DNA of 64,000 nt, from positions 12,539,501 through 12,603,500 of the forward strand of contig JAYKKT010000086.1 in NCBI GenBank assembly GCA_036023115.1. The letters are read 5' to 3'. Under the pieces are notes generated by a model that saw only the letters and a list, made by a program, of their open reading frames with translations, searched no databases and was not told where the DNA came from. The position numbers were made by a program, and so were the translations under genes. Below, piece after piece: positions 60,840-64,000 of the stretch. The stretch is from Brasenia schreberi. Lineage: Eukaryota; Streptophyta; Magnoliopsida; Nymphaeales; Cabombaceae. Numbering within the stretch: position 1 is the stretch's first letter; each line of letters opens with the position of its first letter.

Positions 60840-63800
60840 ATGTTGAATTCACCAGTGGAGGTAGAAGATGCCCCGATGAATTGTGATGGGGTTATTAACT
60901 TGTTTCAAAACGTTTTTAGTTACACACTTTCGATGTTGAAGTGGAACGTAAACTATATCCCAATTAGATTGATTGACTTCCACCAATCCCAAAGAGTTCC
61001 AAAGCTAAGTTTATCACCTTCTCGAAACAAGCAAACAAGATGGTAAATTTCTATAGGTTTATTTGACTTTTTTCACTCTCGAGTATAAAAAGCTAGGTGA
61101 CAACGAGTTACGCAAGCTTAAACTTTTCGTCTCTTCCCTCACTGGACATGCTTATGCTTGGTAGACCTTTCTAAAACATGCATCCATCCAAACTTGAGAT
61201 AAGATCCAAAAGGTATTTCGCAAGCATTACAACAAGATTCGACCTCAACCAACTAGATTTAATAAATATTTGCCAAAAAGTTAAAGAAACTATCAAGGTC
61301 TTCTTCAAGACATTCCTTGAGTTGGTCACATGTCAAATGCAGTTCATCAAGTCCCAATGCTGACCTTCAAATGAAATTACCTGCACACAAAGATTAAGAA
61401 GGGCTTAGCTAGATATTTTTGCCTAATTGAGGTTCAATTAGCTAATTGAGTGGCAAAGGTCGAATATATCCTGAACATGCTAGATGCATCAGGCAATAAG
61501 CGAGAAGTCTTGAGGCATAATCAATGACAAACTTTTACTTCTAGCTTGGAAGATATGATGCAAGATATTGATGATGAGTTTGACTCAATCGAAGTCATGG
61601 TTGTAGAGTTAACATAGAGACCTCCTTATATCTGTAATGCTTTCCAGTCCCAAAGAGGAAAGAGAAGAAAGCCAACGAGAAAGAAATTTGGTTTTAGATA
61701 ACTTGAAAGTTGATCAAATCTTTGATCTGCTTCTAAAGGAACAAATCCATTTATAGGGGACATTCAATATCATCTTGAGATGAGATCAAGAAGATGTTGC
61801 AATGCTGTAAGTGGCACAACCTTACCTTGTATTGCATTAACCAATGTATCAAGTTCTACTAAATCGTACATCAAGCTATCAAGGATAGATGTATGAAGTT
61901 TTTACACCATAAACTAGGGATTAATGCAAATCCATTCCTATCTATATTGCCATTATGCACAACGAAACCCGGACAATAAATTCAATTAACTCTTGGTGAA
62001 AGGAGTCAATTTTCATCATTCATGTCTCCCGACCGAATAGGATCAACACACAAGGTGTCTGGTGAGAAAGTGGAGCCTATGGATGAACATGATTTTCCTA
62101 GACTAGTTTGCTTGTCGAGTCACCCTAGAAACCACGACAAAATCTGAGGTTTCACTAAAGGTTGCATCACTAATTCTATCATCAAGAGAATATTCTAAAT
62201 CGACAGGAATGACAACCTATACTTTGTGCTATGGCCTGCTAATTCTACCATCCACCCAATTCTCGTTTGGTCTATGGCCTACTACTTGTACTCAAAAATG
62301 ATGTGCTCAATGAAAGAGGATTCAAATTCATGTGATCATTTGGTAAGGGACTCTATTGGAGTGGGTGATTCAAAAGTAGAGTCAGAGGACTCCAAGTATG
62401 AAGGGCATCTATATTTTCTACCCTAAGACAGACGAATGGGTCAGAGCGGTTCTTGCTGAATGAAAAAAAGATTGGTTGGCTTTCATGCATAAAAGACAAA
62501 GAATTGAGGCTTTGTGAATACATGGCAAATCGTGCAAAGGGAACTAAGGAACCATTAGAAGTGGTCCAAAAGCAAGAAAAAGAGATGTGAGAGCCCAAAG
62601 TATCTATCAAGAACTTTGATATACAACATGCTCTGTAAGCTGGGTCGAATCTACATAAATTTTTGGAATCTACAATAGTTGTTGTGAATTCACATGGTTC
62701 ATTGTCTCCCAAAGTTATTAAAAGATTGCATCCACTAATTAGTTGTAACCCAAAATAAGGAGTTGTTGAAGGGGAGGACCATTTCTTAAATGAGATATAT
62801 ATCCGATGGACTTCGATGATGATTTTGAGGACTGCATTTTTTGAACATATGATTACTGTTTTTGCAGTAAGTTTTGCACTCGAAAGAAATACAAAGCTCA
62901 TTCCAGAAGATGACTTTTGACAGATGAACCCGATTGGGCAACTCTAGTCAGTAATTGTTTTATTTTGAAATTATTTGAGAGACCACCATATATTTTTGCA
63001 AAACATTTACAGCCATTATATATTACCATAGTGGCGAATGATTGTCTCTTTAAATGGGTGTTCGTATATGATAGTGTTATATTAAATGTAATGTCGAGTA
63101 ATACATTATGGTAGATCAGAAGGATGCCTATTGATTTAATTCTGACACTCCTCAAGATGTCTAATTTTTTAGAGGAACCGTCAAGTACCATGGGAGTAAT
63201 TGTTGTCGAGTTAAAGGTGGACTCAAAGACTTCAGCTACCCTGCTTCATGGTTAGTGCTAATTTGGGTCATTTTCTACTACTCAAGAGAAATTGGGTACA
63301 TTCAAATTATTGTATTCCCTCGATACTACATTAAAAGCTAATGTTTTAGATTGGTGAAAAAGTTGAGGTTGTCAATGATGAAGAAGATCATTTCACAGTT
63401 GATGTTAAGGCCTCCAGCAAGAAGATTTAAGCCTAAGATACTTGCAACCATCAAACAAGAAATACATTGTCTTTTGGAGGCCAAGTTCATTAGAACAACT
63501 AAGCACGTAGATTAGTTGTTTAATATTGTTCATGTTATTAAAAAATTAGTAAATTGCGAGTATGCATTAATTATCAAAATCTTAACTTGGCTACTCCTAA
63601 GGATCATGTCATGCCAATGACTAATATATTGATTCATGTAGCAGCAACCCACAGGATCTTTTCATTCATAAACAATGTCTCAAGATATAACCAAATTAAG
63701 GTAAATGGAAAATCAAATTGGGCCCTTTCGATTTAAAGCATTGCCTCTCAATATAGTGAAGGTCCAGACAGCATCTTGACACATTTTATGTGTCGAGACC
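60840..63800 (+). pseudogene. Tat/Ogre-like Ty3/gypsy relic, containing block C copy 2
   Basis: Decayed gypsy element running off toward the window end. Gag near 61080-61370 (EYKKLGDNELRKLKLFVSSL, then TGHAYAW and IRPQPTRFNKY-like pieces), matching the 'LF..SLTG.A..WY' retroviral-type gag core. Protease near 62917-63114 (PLYITIVANDCLFKWVFVYD, NVMSSNTLW). Spacer LEEPSSTMGVIVVEL near 63165-63215. RT start near 63554-63736 (RVCINYQNLNLATPKDHVMP, SFINNVSRYNQIKV), matching the Tat-lineage pattern 'R.CiDYR.LN.aTPKD.fPlP'. Stops throughout. Positions 61757-63471 duplicate 45745-47795. Confidence 0.75.
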
Positions 63801-64000
63801 ATTGACCCTTTAGAAATGGTACAGAATATGGTATCCTAATGTTATTTCTCGTTTAGGTTTGATGACTCAAGGTGTAATTGAGGTGTGAAAATTAGTGTTT
63901 CTACTATTTTTTCAACCAAGAAAGTAGGTATGCTGTTGATGTCCTTGGAGCAAGGTGTTACTAATAATGAGGTTGAAGCCTGATTAACAAGAGATTCGTT
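63801..64000 (+). other. Continuation of gypsy relic to window end
   Basis: No readable domain. It probably continues the RT region in broken frames. Confidence 0.3.

Noticed and set aside
62353..62901. 182-residue minus-strand frame
   Set aside because: Antisense of the Tat-like gypsy relic. A similar frame appears opposite block C copy 1 (46775-47107), so it follows from the duplication.

Overview
This window is nuclear DNA of a flowering plant. The evidence is AT-rich sequence, split genes with GT/AG introns, Golgi cell-wall glycosyltransferases of plant families, and a dense load of decayed plant transposable elements: Ty3/gypsy, Ty1/copia, MULE, an RTE-type LINE and SINE-like elements. 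The species cannot be fixed from the sequence alone. Nothing looks prokaryotic or organellar.

Only two stretches look like real host genes, both on the minus strand. The first is a GALS-type (GT92) beta-1,4-galactan galactosyltransferase exon at 34091-35217. It is open through the DVD motif, but no second exon is visible. The second is a GT61 (DUF563) glycosyltransferase of two exons, 43046-42036 and 41782-41429, which is intact at 454 residues. An inverted, truncated pseudogene copy of the GT61 gene with its 5' flank lies 2 kb away at 39488-40428 and faces it.

Layout: 1-5 kb is a relic MULE (FAR1-like, transposase, SWIM and OTU-like parts) carrying a SINE insertion, with a plant-mobile-domain relic on the opposite strand. 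5.2-9 kb is a minus-strand Ty3/gypsy pol relic split by a 1.3 kb solo LTR. 10.8-11.0 kb is an RTE LINE tail. 14-16 kb and 30.5-32.8 kb are two copies of one copia family in opposite orientation. 18.7-24.4 kb is a gypsy fragment split by a 3.2 kb LTR-like insertion. 26-30.5 kb is more minus-strand copia. 34-45 kb is the gene-bearing zone. 45.5-47.8 kb and 60.9-63.8 kb are Tat/Ogre-like gypsy relics. 47.8-53.1 kb is a fuller gypsy relic (gag to integrase) that is the sister of the 18.7 kb copy. 56-58 kb is a copia relic and 58.6-59.2 kb a solo-LTR-like unit. Long TA microsatellites lie near 13.1, 54.4 and 60.2 kb.

The second half is a mosaic of duplicated blocks: A at 35.9 and 43.5 kb, B at 37.8 and 53.1 kb, C at 45.7 and 61.8 kb, D at 18.7 and 50.6 kb. 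The order suggests repeated local duplication and transposon-mediated shuffling around the GT61 locus. I see no coherent new multi-gene system. The most interesting items are the inverted GT61 gene/pseudogene pair, the exon-truncated GALS gene, and nested insertions whose empty sites can be read from sister copies.
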